From positions 16,041-80,040 of the forward strand of contig DAOUHR010000042.1 of the NCBI GenBank assembly GCA_034428635.1: a stretch of 64,000 bases of DNA, written 5' to 3'. The stretch is from Bin22 sp034428635. Lineage in GTDB: Bacteria > Chloroflexota > Dehalococcoidia > Lucifugimonadales > UBA3495. The notes below the pieces were generated by a model that was not told the origin of the DNA, searched no databases, and saw only the letters and a list, made by a program, of their open reading frames with translations. Of the stretch, positions 24,751-34,897 are shown piece by piece. Position numbers and translations under genes: made by a program. Every line of letters begins with the position of its first letter. The stretch's first letter is position 1.

Positions 24751-26616
24751 CTAAATGTTCGTAACCACGTTCAGGAAGGGCCGGGTGCGCAGGTTCCACT
24801 TGTTGTTGGCCGCATCGAAGGTGGAATTAACGAAGACGCGCCAGTTCGCGTCGTCCAGATTGGGGTAGTCGGCGCGGTAGTAGTAGCCGGGCCAGCGGGT
24901 TTCCTGCCGGTGCAGCAGGTGGCGCATGTGGGCCTCGCCCACCCACGTCCGGTGGACCACCTCCCAGCAGCGCAGCAGTTCGTGGCGGTTGCGGGCGGCC
25001 AGCTGCGTCAGGTCTTCCCGCAGCATCTCGATCAGGGCTATGCCCCGTTCCAGGGTAGGGCCATTGGTGGTGTACCAGGACGATGCGCCGCCAGCGTACT
25101 CGTCCATGATTTTCTGCAGGCGTACCAGCGCTTGTGACGGGTTAATGTAGTTGGGATTGACCTCTTCCGCAGTGGAAGCTCCCTTGTATTTGTCGAAGGT
25201 ATCCAGCGGCGCCCAGATGGACTGGTGAAGCTGGCGAACCTGGTCATCATTGACGGTGGGGGTATCGCCGCTGTCGCGGACGAAGTTGACCGCCGCCTTG
25301 GCCGCCAGCCTGCCCTCAGTAAAAGAGCCGGAGGAGAACTTGTGCGGAGCGGCGCCCACGCCGTCGCCGGCAGCGAACAGGCCGCGGACTGTGGTCATCT
25401 TGTTGTAGCCCCAGAAGTATTCGGGAGGAGCCAGGTCCTCGGGGCCGCTGACCCACGCGCCGGCCTCGCCGGAGTGGGAACCCATGATGTAGGGCTCGGC
25501 CAGGTTAACCTCGGAGGGCGTAACCTCGGGCTCAATGTTCTGGGAAGCCCAGGTTAGGGCCTGGGCGATGGTCATGTCCAGGAAGTCCTCCCAGGCCTCT
25601 TCCCGTACCTTTTCCATCTTGACAGGGTCACCCTCCGCCAGTTTCTGCATGGCCTCTTCCGTGCGCATGTACATGGGCCCCAGGCCGTCCTTGATGTCCA
25701 GGAACATCTGGTGGTTGCGCAGCGGGGTGGGCGTGGGGACGGCTCGGCCGTAGGGAGGGAACTTGTCGAGTTCGTCGTCCCGGGTGACGGTGTAGTCCTC
25801 GCCCAGGGCGTTGGTTACCCGGGCGTGGAAGTATTGGAACCACATGCCCACTGGGCCATACCCGTCCTTGAAGCGGGTGGGGACAAACCGGTGCTCCATC
25901 TGGGTCATTTCCGTGCCGATGGGAATCATCAGACCGTAGGCGGAACCGGTGGCGAACACCGAGTACCAGGTGCGGCCGATGCCTTCGTTGACGGAGCGGG
26001 GGCGGAACACGTTGGAAGCCCCGCCGGTGGTGACAATGACGGCCTTTGCCTTGAAGACGTAGAGCTTGTCTTCCCGGACACCGAAACCCACGGCGCCGGC
26101 AATGCGGTTGGAATCGTTGGCGTCGGTCAGGAGGTGGGTGATGGACACCCGTTCGTAGATGTTCTCCTGGCCCACGGCCTTGCGGGCGGGCTCGGCGGTA
26201 ACGGGCTTGATGGACTCGCCGTGGATGGGAATCTGCCAGCGGCCGATGCGCTCGTAGGTGCCGTCGTCCTTCTTCCAGATGGGGAGGCCCCACTCTTCCA
26301 GCAAATGGACCGAGGAGTCCACGTGGCGGCCCACGTCATAGACCAGGTCCTCGCGGGCCAGGCCCATCATATCGTTGACCACGTAATTTACAAAGTCCTC
26401 GGGGGTGTTCCAGCCGTAGCGCTGGCCCATGTAGCAGTTGATGGCGGAGAGGCCCTCGCCGGTGGCGCCACTGCGCTCGATAACGGCCTTCTCGGCGATA
26501 ACCACCTTCAGGTCGCTGCCCCAGAACTTGGACTCGAAGGCGGCGCCGCAGCCGGACATGCCGCCGCCAATGATAAGAATGTCACATTCAACGGTTTCTA
26601 CTGTAGGCGTTGCCAT
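24751..26616 (-). CDS. aprA: Adenylylsulfate reductase alpha subunit
   Basis: FAD-containing catalytic subunit of dissimilatory APS reductase, which interconverts APS with sulfite and AMP. The N-terminus has VECDILIIGGGMSGCGAAFE for FAD binding, then ERSGATGEGLSAINCYMGQ, and a central TTGGASNVFRPRS. The C-terminal region has AGDGVGAAPHKFSSGSFTEGRLAA. Length is 621 aa from ATG 26616, where AAAGGAGG lies 11 nt upstream. ATG 26679 would add 21 residues that overlap the aprB end. It follows aprB by 17 nt. Confidence 0.92.
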   Translation of the reverse strand: MATPTVETVECDILIIGGGMSGCGAAFESKFWGSDLKVVIAEKAVIERSGATGEGLSAINCYMGQRYGWNTPEDFVNYVVNDMMGLAREDLVYDVGRHVDSSVHLLEEWGLPIWKKDDGTYERIGRWQIPIHGESIKPVTAEPARKAVGQENIYERVSITHLLTDANDSNRIAGAVGFGVREDKLYVFKAKAVIVTTGGASNVFRPRSVNEGIGRTWYSVFATGSAYGLMIPIGTEMTQMEHRFVPTRFKDGYGPVGMWFQYFHARVTNALGEDYTVTRDDELDKFPPYGRAVPTPTPLRNHQMFLDIKDGLGPMYMRTEEAMQKLAEGDPVKMEKVREEAWEDFLDMTIAQALTWASQNIEPEVTPSEVNLAEPYIMGSHSGEAGAWVSGPEDLAPPEYFWGYNKMTTVRGLFAAGDGVGAAPHKFSSGSFTEGRLAAKAAVNFVRDSGDTPTVNDDQVRQLHQSIWAPLDTFDKYKGASTAEEVNPNYINPSQALVRLQKIMDEYAGGASSWYTTNGPTLERGIALIEMLREDLTQLAARNRHELLRCWEVVHRTWVGEAHMRHLLHRQETRWPGYYYRADYPNLDDANWRVFVNSTFDAANNKWNLRTRPFLNVVTNI

Positions 26617-26633
26617 TTCGCTAGTGGCCTCCT

Positions 26634-27089
26634 TTAATTGCTGGCCTGGACGGTGGGCAGTTTGTCCACCCCCAGCCACAGGGATTCACCGGCCAGCCCC
26701 TGGCCCTTCAAGTCGTCCACCGGGTCTTCAGTAAAATTGCGATACGGGTCGCTGGAGCCGACGGGAGTGCTGCGGGACGGGTAGGTGAACTCCAGCACCT
26801 TGCCGTTGCGGAAGGTTACCGTCCAGGTCAGGCCGCCCTCCACCCGCCGGGGCTGTACGGAGGCGCCCAGGGGGATGAAGTCGGAATAGCCGCGGACTTC
26901 AATGGCTTCCTGGGGGCACAGCTTGACGCAGGCGTAGCACTCGGAACAGAGTTGCGGCTCCTGGTTGAAGCCCTTGTTGGCCTCTGTGTCCATGGCCATC
27001 AGGTCATTAGGGCAAATGTAGACACACAAAGGCCCCTGGTGTTCACCGGCGCAGGCGTTACAGGCGGTGGGATTAACAAACGTGGGCAT
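26634..27089 (-). CDS. aprB: Adenylylsulfate reductase beta subunit
   Basis: Electron-transfer subunit with two [4Fe-4S] clusters. Motifs are CNACAGEHQGPLCVYICP near the N-terminus (the insertion in the first cluster motif is typical of AprB) and CSECYACVKLCPQEAIEVRG. The C-terminal part (residues about 75-151) wraps AprA in known structures. Length is 151 aa. GGAGGAACCC precedes the ATG. It is co-directional with aprA and with the small gene and sat upstream. Confidence 0.93.
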   Translation of the reverse strand: MPTFVNPTACNACAGEHQGPLCVYICPNDLMAMDTEANKGFNQEPQLCSECYACVKLCPQEAIEVRGYSDFIPLGASVQPRRVEGGLTWTVTFRNGKVLEFTYPSRSTPVGSSDPYRNFTEDPVDDLKGQGLAGESLWLGVDKLPTVQASN

Positions 27090-27146
27090 GGGTTCCTCCT
27101 GTTTATGAATAGCTAGGACAGATGGTTAAATTCCCGCAGCAAGCTA

Positions 27147-27596
27147 TCAGCACTCTCGCTGTTGACCCAAAGTTGAGCCTATCGCCCCTCCAACACCTGG
27201 AAGTATCAGGTTGCCGAGGAACGACAAGAGTACCTCATCGTCAGACTTCTTTGCGTAACACTCCAAAGCAGCATGCTGCTTCTGGACTATCTGGCTAGCA
27301 TGAATCAGATCTCTATTTAGGCGCTCAATTTCTATTTTGGCCGATCTGATTTCTTCGTCCCTTTCTCTAATTATGCTGTTGCCCTTATCGATTTCTGTGC
27401 TGGCTTGTTCTAACCTGACCAAGCTTTCTCTTAGGTGGCTTTGCTTGATTTCGGCCTCGCTTTTCCAAGCCGAGCAAGACCAAGTGGAAATGAAGGCAAC
27501 AGCAAGCAAAGCTACTATAGTAGCCCAGTAGAATAAAGAGGCTCCCTTGAAATGCTCTTTCTCAGGACTCAACATCCGATTATGATTCCAAGACAA
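27147..27596 (-). CDS. Small membrane-anchored coiled-coil protein between sat and aprB
   Basis: I do not recognise this 149-aa protein. It has one membrane helix (about residues 22-40, FYWATIVALLAVAFISTW) followed by a long heptad-rich coiled coil (about residues 45-110) and a Gly-rich tail (LPGVGGAIGSTLGQQ). It lies between sat and aprB on the same strand, but its composition is AT-richer than both. It is not AprM (a multi-helix membrane protein) or a Qmo subunit. It may be an insertion unrelated to sulfur metabolism. Confidence 0.55.
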   Translation of the reverse strand: MSWNHNRMLSPEKEHFKGASLFYWATIVALLAVAFISTWSCSAWKSEAEIKQSHLRESLVRLEQASTEIDKGNSIIRERDEEIRSAKIEIERLNRDLIHASQIVQKQHAALECYAKKSDDEVLLSFLGNLILPGVGGAIGSTLGQQREC

Positions 27597-27634
27597 GGCC
27601 CCCGTCTATAGTAGGCGGGGGCGCACTTATACCA

Positions 27635-28900
27635 TCATATACTGCTGCTACAGGTACAACTGGCTTCCAGCTCGGGCATGGACATTACCGGCGTGCGGTT
27701 TTCCAAGTAGTTTTCCTCCACGAAGGGAGACCCAAAACCGTACTTGTCGGCGCATTCCCGCACCACCGCCAGCACTTCAGCCCGCAGAGTGGTGGGGGTC
27801 GGTTCCTCGCCACCCTGGATGATGCGACGGATAAGAGTGCCAGCCAGGTCCTGCTTCTGGTCCCGGTGGCCGCACAGGCCCTCGTAGGTAACGCTGCCAC
27901 AGACGGGGCAGTACCACCACTCCAGGGTCAAGACGGACTTTATGCCCAGGTCAGGCAGGTCGTCAAAGATGCGATGGGCGGCGTAGGTGTCGTAGTAGCT
28001 GCCCACCCCGGCATGGTCGCGACCGAACATGTGGTGCGTGCAGCCCAGGTTCTTGCGGACCAGCGCGTGGAACACCGCCTCCCGGGGACCGGCGTAGCGC
28101 ATGTCCCACATCAGGGTGGACGTCAGGTGTGTCCCTTCCCGGAAGAAGCCCGCTTCCCTCAGCAGGTCGTGGGTAAGGACGATGGCCTCGTCAATGTAGT
28201 CCCCAGGCTTCTTTTCGCCGATAACCGCGCTGACCAGGACACCGTCGGCCTCCGACGCAAACCAGGCGCCCTTCATCAGCCATTCGTGGCCGGCGTGGGG
28301 GACGTTGCGGCTCTGGTGGGCCACAACCCGGTCCCAGCCCTTCTCGGACAGGGTACGGCGCAACTGCCGGGGCGTCTGCCAGTACCGGTCGAAGGGCGGG
28401 TTGACGGTAGGCGGATTTACCAGCGTGACCTTGCCGGAAACAAACTTGTCCTCGTAGGCGTAGGTGCGCTGGACACCCGGGTGGGCCTCATCGTCGGTGC
28501 CGTACACCTGCCGGGCCAGGAACCGCTTGTCGTAGGAGTAGATTTCCTCAACTTCCAGTACGGCCAGGGGCTGTTGCTGGTAGGTAAGGAGGACGGAATC
28601 CCCGTTTTTCAAGCCAAGGCGGGCGACTTCCGCTTCGGAAAGGTCGAAGACGATGGGAATGCTCCAGATGTACCCGCTTTCCAGGGTCATGTTGCGGGCC
28701 ACCGAGTCCAGATCAGCGGCGTCCATGAAGCCTTCCAGCGGAGAAAAGAAGCCGTATGCTATGTTGACGCATTCCCGGGCAACCTGGTCGCGGACGGGGA
28801 TGCGGGGGAAGTGGGAGATACGGTCGAGGTCGCCCGCCTGGAATGGGGCAACTCGTTCGACCAAAACTCCACCGTGGGGGGAAAGGCTGTTATCTACCAA
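27635..28900 (-). CDS. sat: Sulfate adenylyltransferase (dissimilatory type)
   Basis: ATP sulfurylase, which makes APS from sulfate and ATP or runs in reverse to gain ATP from APS. The catalytic QSRNVPHAGHEW motif has HxxH at H202 and H205. The second motif GRDHAGVG is present. A zinc-type cluster (C331, C334, C343, H345) in YCPVCGS...LCGHRD is typical of bacterial dissimilatory/thermophile Sat proteins. Length is 421 aa. The first codon appears to be TTG 28900; no ATG precedes the conserved N-terminus. Upstream of aprBA on the same strand, it fits one sulfur-metabolism cluster. Confidence 0.92.
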   Translation of the reverse strand: MVDNSLSPHGGVLVERVAPFQAGDLDRISHFPRIPVRDQVARECVNIAYGFFSPLEGFMDAADLDSVARNMTLESGYIWSIPIVFDLSEAEVARLGLKNGDSVLLTYQQQPLAVLEVEEIYSYDKRFLARQVYGTDDEAHPGVQRTYAYEDKFVSGKVTLVNPPTVNPPFDRYWQTPRQLRRTLSEKGWDRVVAHQSRNVPHAGHEWLMKGAWFASEADGVLVSAVIGEKKPGDYIDEAIVLTHDLLREAGFFREGTHLTSTLMWDMRYAGPREAVFHALVRKNLGCTHHMFGRDHAGVGSYYDTYAAHRIFDDLPDLGIKSVLTLEWWYCPVCGSVTYEGLCGHRDQKQDLAGTLIRRIIQGGEEPTPTTLRAEVLAVVRECADKYGFGSPFVEENYLENRTPVMSMPELEASCTCSSSI

Positions 28901-29182
28901 TAGTATCCGGCGCTAGCCAATAGATTGATTGCGGTCTTTGATAACGAGAGAATGGGTTTTAGCAGACCGGACCTGATATAAGCGCGCCGCATATTATGGC
29001 ACGGTTAACGGCTTTTTGCCACAACCCGTGGTGTAACGTAGTTGTTCACAGTTGAGGGGAATTAATTGGTTCCGAGCCCGTCATAGTAGCTAAAGCCAAC
29101 AAAAAACTTTCTGGATTCAGACACATCTGTAAATTCCCTGCAAATGACAGGACCAAAGTTATGTACGACTTGGTTCAACTAG
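28901..29182. other. Spacer between ParB-like gene and sat
   Basis: I see no gene or clear promoter here. The sequence changes from GC-rich near sat to AT-rich toward 29100, marking the edge of the AT-richer ParB-like module. Confidence 0.5.
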
Positions 29183-30205
29183 CTAAGAATCAATAGTGGC
29201 ACTAGGAAGCGCAACGACAGCGTCGGCAGCAGGCTCTGTGGATGATTCCATTCTTGCCACCAATGCACCTGCCCTTTCTTGGACTCTACGACTTGCATCC
29301 TTTAGACGAAAAACATACTGAGGACTATCAGCAACCTCGTGAACCAGCCCCTGAATTACAATGGTTTCCCATGCTCTCTCCCATGTTACGCACGCTTCCA
29401 AGAACTTTTCTACCTGTTCCTGTGTAGGAGGGGCTTCCCCACGACTGTATGGGCTCCGACTAAACTGCCTCCACCCGCCAACTCTTGAGTGCTCAAATGC
29501 CTGGGCTGGGCTAGCTTCAGGATTATCAATGAGATAGGGAACCATTTGAGTTGAAAAGAATCTGCCGTTAATCTTGTTAACAACAACGAACTCAGCCAAT
29601 TGATCTTGCTTCTCTTTCGGAACACGACCAACAGCCTGCGCAATAGTAAAATTGATTTCACCTTCCTCGAACATTTTTTGAACTCTAGGCTTCAATTGTA
29701 AAACCCTAACCAGTTGAGGCCATTCGGGTCCGCCACCCAGTCTCTCCCTGTAAGAATCCCAAGTTTCGGGAGCATCCATTATTCCCAAGTCTGTCAGAGC
29801 CTTTCTCAGTCCAGTTACTTTTGTTTCTGGATTCAACGACCGAGTTTGTAGCACCCGACTAACTTTCTTGAACATCAACTCCTCGGGGGATGGTCTTGGT
29901 ATAATCTTTGCCCGCAGCTTGGGCATATTCAACAGTTGCGCGGCTCGCCATCTGCGCTCGCCGTCATGCAGATCAAAGAATCCCGCCCATTGATTTTCAC
30001 CAAATAGGATAGGAAAAACAGTGATTTCGTCCAACTGACCTACGAGTTCGATATTCTTCCCCAGGTCATACAGATCAGCTTCATCAAATTCCTGCCTCAG
30101 ATTCTCCGGGTCCGGTTTGACAAGTTCGACAGGAATGTCGATAACCGCACCGTACCAATCTTCAAGTGGACTTAATACCAGAGATTCCAATCGATCAATC
30201 GTCAT
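29183..30205 (-). CDS. ParB/sulfiredoxin-fold DNA-binding-like protein
   Basis: A 340-aa protein with an N-terminal ParB/Srx domain: IPVELVKPDPENLRQEFDEADLYDLG and FDLHDGERRWRAAQLLNMPK (residues about 80-99). A helical region with a helix-turn-helix-like NFTIAQAVGRVPKEKQDQLAEFV follows. There is no parA beside it. The preceding gene ends 17 nt upstream on the same strand, so the two form an operon. The gene is AT-richer than neighbours. A role in plasmid- or phage-like maintenance or as an NTP-binding switch is possible; I cannot tell. Confidence 0.75.
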   Translation of the reverse strand: MTIDRLESLVLSPLEDWYGAVIDIPVELVKPDPENLRQEFDEADLYDLGKNIELVGQLDEITVFPILFGENQWAGFFDLHDGERRWRAAQLLNMPKLRAKIIPRPSPEELMFKKVSRVLQTRSLNPETKVTGLRKALTDLGIMDAPETWDSYRERLGGGPEWPQLVRVLQLKPRVQKMFEEGEINFTIAQAVGRVPKEKQDQLAEFVVVNKINGRFFSTQMVPYLIDNPEASPAQAFEHSRVGGWRQFSRSPYSRGEAPPTQEQVEKFLEACVTWERAWETIVIQGLVHEVADSPQYVFRLKDASRRVQERAGALVARMESSTEPAADAVVALPSATIDS

Positions 30206-30222
30206 ACTGCGCTACCGCCGTT

Positions 30223-30972
30223 CTAAAGATTGGCAAGCCTGTCTTGCGCCTGCTGCAATGCCAATTGAGGAGCATTGCTGGGGACTCCAGTCTGTAACAT
30301 TACCCAAGCCGTCAGTTGTTGTCCTAATGCCGCTTGCTCTTGAATTAACCTGCGACTAATCTGCTGAACGTTCTGCGCATTCCGCTGAAATTGGAAAAGC
30401 ATAGCATGGTTTTGGAGCTGGGGTATAACATCTTGAATATCAGCATACGGCAGGCCGTGAAATCCCGAAAGGATTTCACCGAGACTGCCATCTTCTATCA
30501 TTCTCGAATGAATCGTTTGAGGCGAAGACCAGTCTTGTCGCTGAATCGCTTGTCGCTGTTCTTCTATGTTATTTGCGGTGCGAACGCTTCTTGCTGTGCC
30601 TTCGCGGGTGTTCAAATCCTTATCTCGGAGCCTCTTCATGGATTCCAAGTCCCCTACTGGAAGCGGGACTGTTTGGGGCTGCCCTGTCTGGGGATTGGTC
30701 CAAACATACCAGGTAGTTTTGTAAATGATGCCATTCCCGAAGGGCATAGCGTTGAACGTAAAATAACCTGGAGTTCTATCTTTGAGAGCTTCTCTTCCCA
30801 CTTGTTGGGCAGTTCTAAATCGGCTTGAGTAATGCTCCATAGAAAATTGACCACCCGGTATATATCCCAAAGGGATTTGGAGAATTTGGTCCATAGTAGC
30901 TCCAAACCCTGAATGAGCCAAATACAGTCCAACACTGAGATTGTCTCGCTGTGTTTGAATACTTGGTGGCAA
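30223..30972 (-). CDS. Unknown protein co-transcribed with the ParB-like gene
   Basis: I do not recognise this 249-aa protein. It starts at TTG 30972 with a strong GGAGGT 6 nt upstream. It is soluble and Gln-rich (IEEQRQAIQRQDWSS, FQFQRNAQNVQQISRRLIQEQAALGQQL), with helical C-terminal segments. The N-terminal half has aromatic-rich beta-like stretches (GYFTFNAMPFGNGIIYKTTWYVW). It ends 17 nt before the ParB-like gene. It begins about 50 nt past the 16S terminator, so read-through from the rRNA promoter could drive both genes. Confidence 0.55.
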   Translation of the reverse strand: MPPSIQTQRDNLSVGLYLAHSGFGATMDQILQIPLGYIPGGQFSMEHYSSRFRTAQQVGREALKDRTPGYFTFNAMPFGNGIIYKTTWYVWTNPQTGQPQTVPLPVGDLESMKRLRDKDLNTREGTARSVRTANNIEEQRQAIQRQDWSSPQTIHSRMIEDGSLGEILSGFHGLPYADIQDVIPQLQNHAMLFQFQRNAQNVQQISRRLIQEQAALGQQLTAWVMLQTGVPSNAPQLALQQAQDRLANL

Positions 30973-31021
30973 AATATTACCTCCACATATTTACGCAGCA
31001 GTTCTTTGAACCCCTGCAAAA

Positions 31022-31045
31022 AAGCCGGGCCCTTTCAGGCCCGGC
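31022..31045 (-). terminator. Terminator of the 16S rRNA transcript
   Basis: AGCCGGGCC (31022-31030) and GGCCCGGCT (31037-31045) form a perfect 9-bp stem with a 6-nt loop. On the minus strand it runs into TTTTT. It lies just beyond the 3' arm of the processing stem. Confidence 0.88.
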
Positions 31046-31054
31046 TACATGTTC

Positions 31055-31084
31055 TGCACCTTAACATCTGAACAGTAGAAGGAA
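31055..31084 (-). repeat. 3' arm of the pre-16S processing stem
   Basis: 30 nt complementary to 32813-32842 at 27 of 30 positions. The arms flank the mature 16S region, as expected for an RNase III stalk in the precursor. Confidence 0.85.
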
Positions 31085-31285
31085 GAGAAGATCTAAGTGA
31101 GTTAGTTGGCCCACCTGTGTGGGCCCAGATATGCGATGAGCTTTCTCAGGGAACCGATTCCTTTCGCCGGGGAGCTTGCGCTCTACCTGACTGGCTTGGG
31201 GAAACGGAACACTCACCGAACGACCTGGGAGATGGCCCCTGCGCGATCCGGTCAGCCCGGAAAACCGTAGGGGTTAGTTACTCCC

Positions 31286-32801
<1,516 letters not shown>

Positions 32802-32812
32802 GAAAAACCTTA

Positions 32813-32842
32813 CTTCCTTCTACTATTCAACTGTTAAGGTGC
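32813..32842 (-). repeat. 5' arm of the pre-16S processing stem
   Basis: Partner of 31055-31084 (27/30 complementary). It lies 11 nt upstream of the mature 5' end. Confidence 0.85.
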
Positions 32843-32878
32843 CTGTCCAAAACCCCTTCGGGCCTTGAGCGTTCGGTT

Positions 32879-32907
32879 AGTATACCCAGCCCCCCGGTAG
32901 GTGTCAA
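32879..32907 (-). promoter_or_regulatory. 16S rRNA promoter
   Basis: TTGACA (32907-32902) and TATACT (32884-32879) on the minus strand with an exact 17-bp spacer. An AT-rich stretch with another TTGACA (32928-32923) lies directly upstream like an UP element. Transcription should begin near 32872, giving a leader of about 70 nt that includes the 5' processing arm. Confidence 0.9.
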
Positions 32908-32976
32908 GCATTTTTAATTATTTGTCAAAAATGGCCCCATCTCCTCCCGGACGCCGCCCCCGTAAGGCGGCGCAGC

Positions 32977-34326
32977 CTACACCGGCGGCGTCAACCGTAT
33001 CTGCAGCGCCTCCTCGCACCACCGGGCCGCCGCCAGCAACCCGGCCTCGCCCATGTAGGCTCCCACCAGTTGAAGGCCCAGCGGCACTCCGGAAGCTGAC
33101 AGCCCGGATGGCAGCGTTATGGCCGGGAGCCCGCAGGAGGTCCAGGGCCCCTGGTACATGGTGTTGCCCGTATTGGTCAGGTCGGGCAGGGGCGGCGTGG
33201 GCGTGGACGGCGTCAGCAGTATGTCCACCCGCTCCGCCAGTTTCCGCATGTCGGTGATGAACTGTTGCCGCCGTTCCATGGCCCGGGAGTAGGTAACGGC
33301 ATCGGTGTCCAGGCCCCGCTGGATCATCGCCCTTATGCCCGGCTGGTAGTCCATTGCCTGCTGGCGGTACATAGGTTCGTGGAACGTGGAACCCTCCACC
33401 GCCATTATGATTTGCTGGTCCTCTATGGCCGTGTCCATGCTGGGCGGCAGGGGCAGTTCCTCCACCTCGGCCCCGACCTCGGCCAGTCGCTCCACCATGG
33501 CGCCGGTGTGCTGCCGGGTCTCCTCGTCGGCGTGGTCGAAGAAAAACTGGCGGATGACGCCAATCCTGGGGGCTGCCGGGTTTGCCAGGGCTGCGGCATA
33601 GTCGGGCACCGCCGTCGCCGGAGCAACCGGGTCATTTTCGTCGGGGCCGGCCATTGCCTGGAGAAGAAGGGCAGCGTCTTCCACCGTGCGGGTCATCCAC
33701 CCCATGGTATCCAGCGACCAGCTTACGGGGATCACACCGTACCGGCTGACCCGTCCGTAGCTGGGCTTGAATCCCACCACGCCATTGTAGGACGCGGGCC
33801 GAAGCACCGAACCAACCGTCTGCGACCCCAGGGCCGCGGGACACATGCGGGCGGCCACCGCCACCGCCGACCCGCTGCTGGAGCCGCCGGGAGTGTGGGC
33901 AGGATTCCACGGATTGATCGCGGGGGAGGGATCCATGCAGGCAAACTCGGTGGTGACCGTTTTGCCCAGCATAATGGCCCCGGCCCCCTTAAGCAGGGCC
34001 ACCGGGGCGGCGTCGTACTCCGGCACAAAGTCCTGGTACACGCGGGAGCAGGCGGTGGTGGGAATACCGGCAGTGTAGTAGATATCCTTGACGCCCACGG
34101 GTATGCCGTGCAGGGGCCCTGGCGCTGCTCCCTGGGCAATTGCCCGGTCTCTGGCCTCCGCCTCGGCCAGCACCGCGGCCCGGTCCAGGTACACCCACGC
34201 CTTCAGATCTGGTTCCAGGGCTTCAATACGGTCCAGCAGGGACCGCGCCATATCCACCGCCGACATTTCCCGGCTGCGAATAAGGCTGGCCGCTTCGGAT
34301 ACGGTAAGTTCGTAGGGTTGGGGCAT
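32977..34326 (-). CDS. Amidase-signature family amidohydrolase
   Basis: Ser-cisSer-Lys amidase (GatA/amidase family, 449 aa). The catalytic Lys is in GIPVGVKDIYYTAG, and the Gly/Ser-rich stretch GGSSSGSAVAVAARM supplies the cis-Ser. SQTVGSVLRPASYNGVVGFKPSYGRVS carries the nucleophile region; the nucleophile is Thr/Ser of the GSQTVGS block. No gatC or gatB is nearby, so it is probably a catabolic amidase and not part of the tRNA amidotransferase. AGGAG precedes the ATG. The substrate is unknown. Confidence 0.85.
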   Translation of the reverse strand: MPQPYELTVSEAASLIRSREMSAVDMARSLLDRIEALEPDLKAWVYLDRAAVLAEAEARDRAIAQGAAPGPLHGIPVGVKDIYYTAGIPTTACSRVYQDFVPEYDAAPVALLKGAGAIMLGKTVTTEFACMDPSPAINPWNPAHTPGGSSSGSAVAVAARMCPAALGSQTVGSVLRPASYNGVVGFKPSYGRVSRYGVIPVSWSLDTMGWMTRTVEDAALLLQAMAGPDENDPVAPATAVPDYAAALANPAAPRIGVIRQFFFDHADEETRQHTGAMVERLAEVGAEVEELPLPPSMDTAIEDQQIIMAVEGSTFHEPMYRQQAMDYQPGIRAMIQRGLDTDAVTYSRAMERRQQFITDMRKLAERVDILLTPSTPTPPLPDLTNTGNTMYQGPWTSCGLPAITLPSGLSASGVPLGLQLVGAYMGEAGLLAAARWCEEALQIRLTPPV

Positions 34327-34549
34327 ATTAGTTGCTCCTGTTGGCCTTTTTAAGGCAATTAACCGTAACTAATTTGGCCGCCCAAGGCACGGATCTCTTG
34401 CCCCATGATAGCAGATAACTTACGAAGGTCGGGGCGTTCAATCCCTGGCCTGGTGCGGCAGCTAAGTGCGGGAAGACTGTCAGATGATTATTGACTCCGC
34501 ATAGTTCATGCATTAGATTTGCCGCAATGCAACTCGGGGAGGGACTTGG

Positions 34550-34897
34550 ATGAAATTTCGTGAAGGTTATATGCAATGCGAGGTGGGGCCTGGTCCCTTC
34601 TATCCTGACGAATATGCTATCGAGATTCCCATGGGAGAAGACGGCACCGCCTGTGCCTGGGTTTCTCATAGCAATGTAGTGGGCATTTCCGGCGAGGTCA
34701 GAACGGAAAAACTGAGTGTTGAAGATCTGGTCGCCCAATGGGAGAATCTTAATCCCAACCCAGCCAAGGGCTGGGCGAGAGTCATAGTAATGGAAGAAGG
34801 CCCCGAAGGCCTGCTGGTAACCTTGCCTTACGACACCATGAGCGGGCAGCGCACCTTCTTGGTCCGCCCCGACATGGTGGATTACAGTCCGGTATGA
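34550..34897 (+). CDS. Unknown 115-aa protein preceding the dcd-like gene
   Basis: I do not recognise this soluble protein. It is a beta-rich acidic sequence (MQCEVGPGPFYPDEYAIEIPM, CAWVSHSNVVGI) with no membrane segment or known motif. GGGGAGGGAC is upstream of the ATG. Its stop overlaps the start of the dCTP-deaminase-like gene as ATGA, so the pair was designed for coupled translation. The 5' flank is AT-rich. Confidence 0.55.
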   Translation: MKFREGYMQCEVGPGPFYPDEYAIEIPMGEDGTACAWVSHSNVVGISGEVRTEKLSVEDLVAQWENLNPNPAKGWARVIVMEEGPEGLLVTLPYDTMSGQRTFLVRPDMVDYSPV

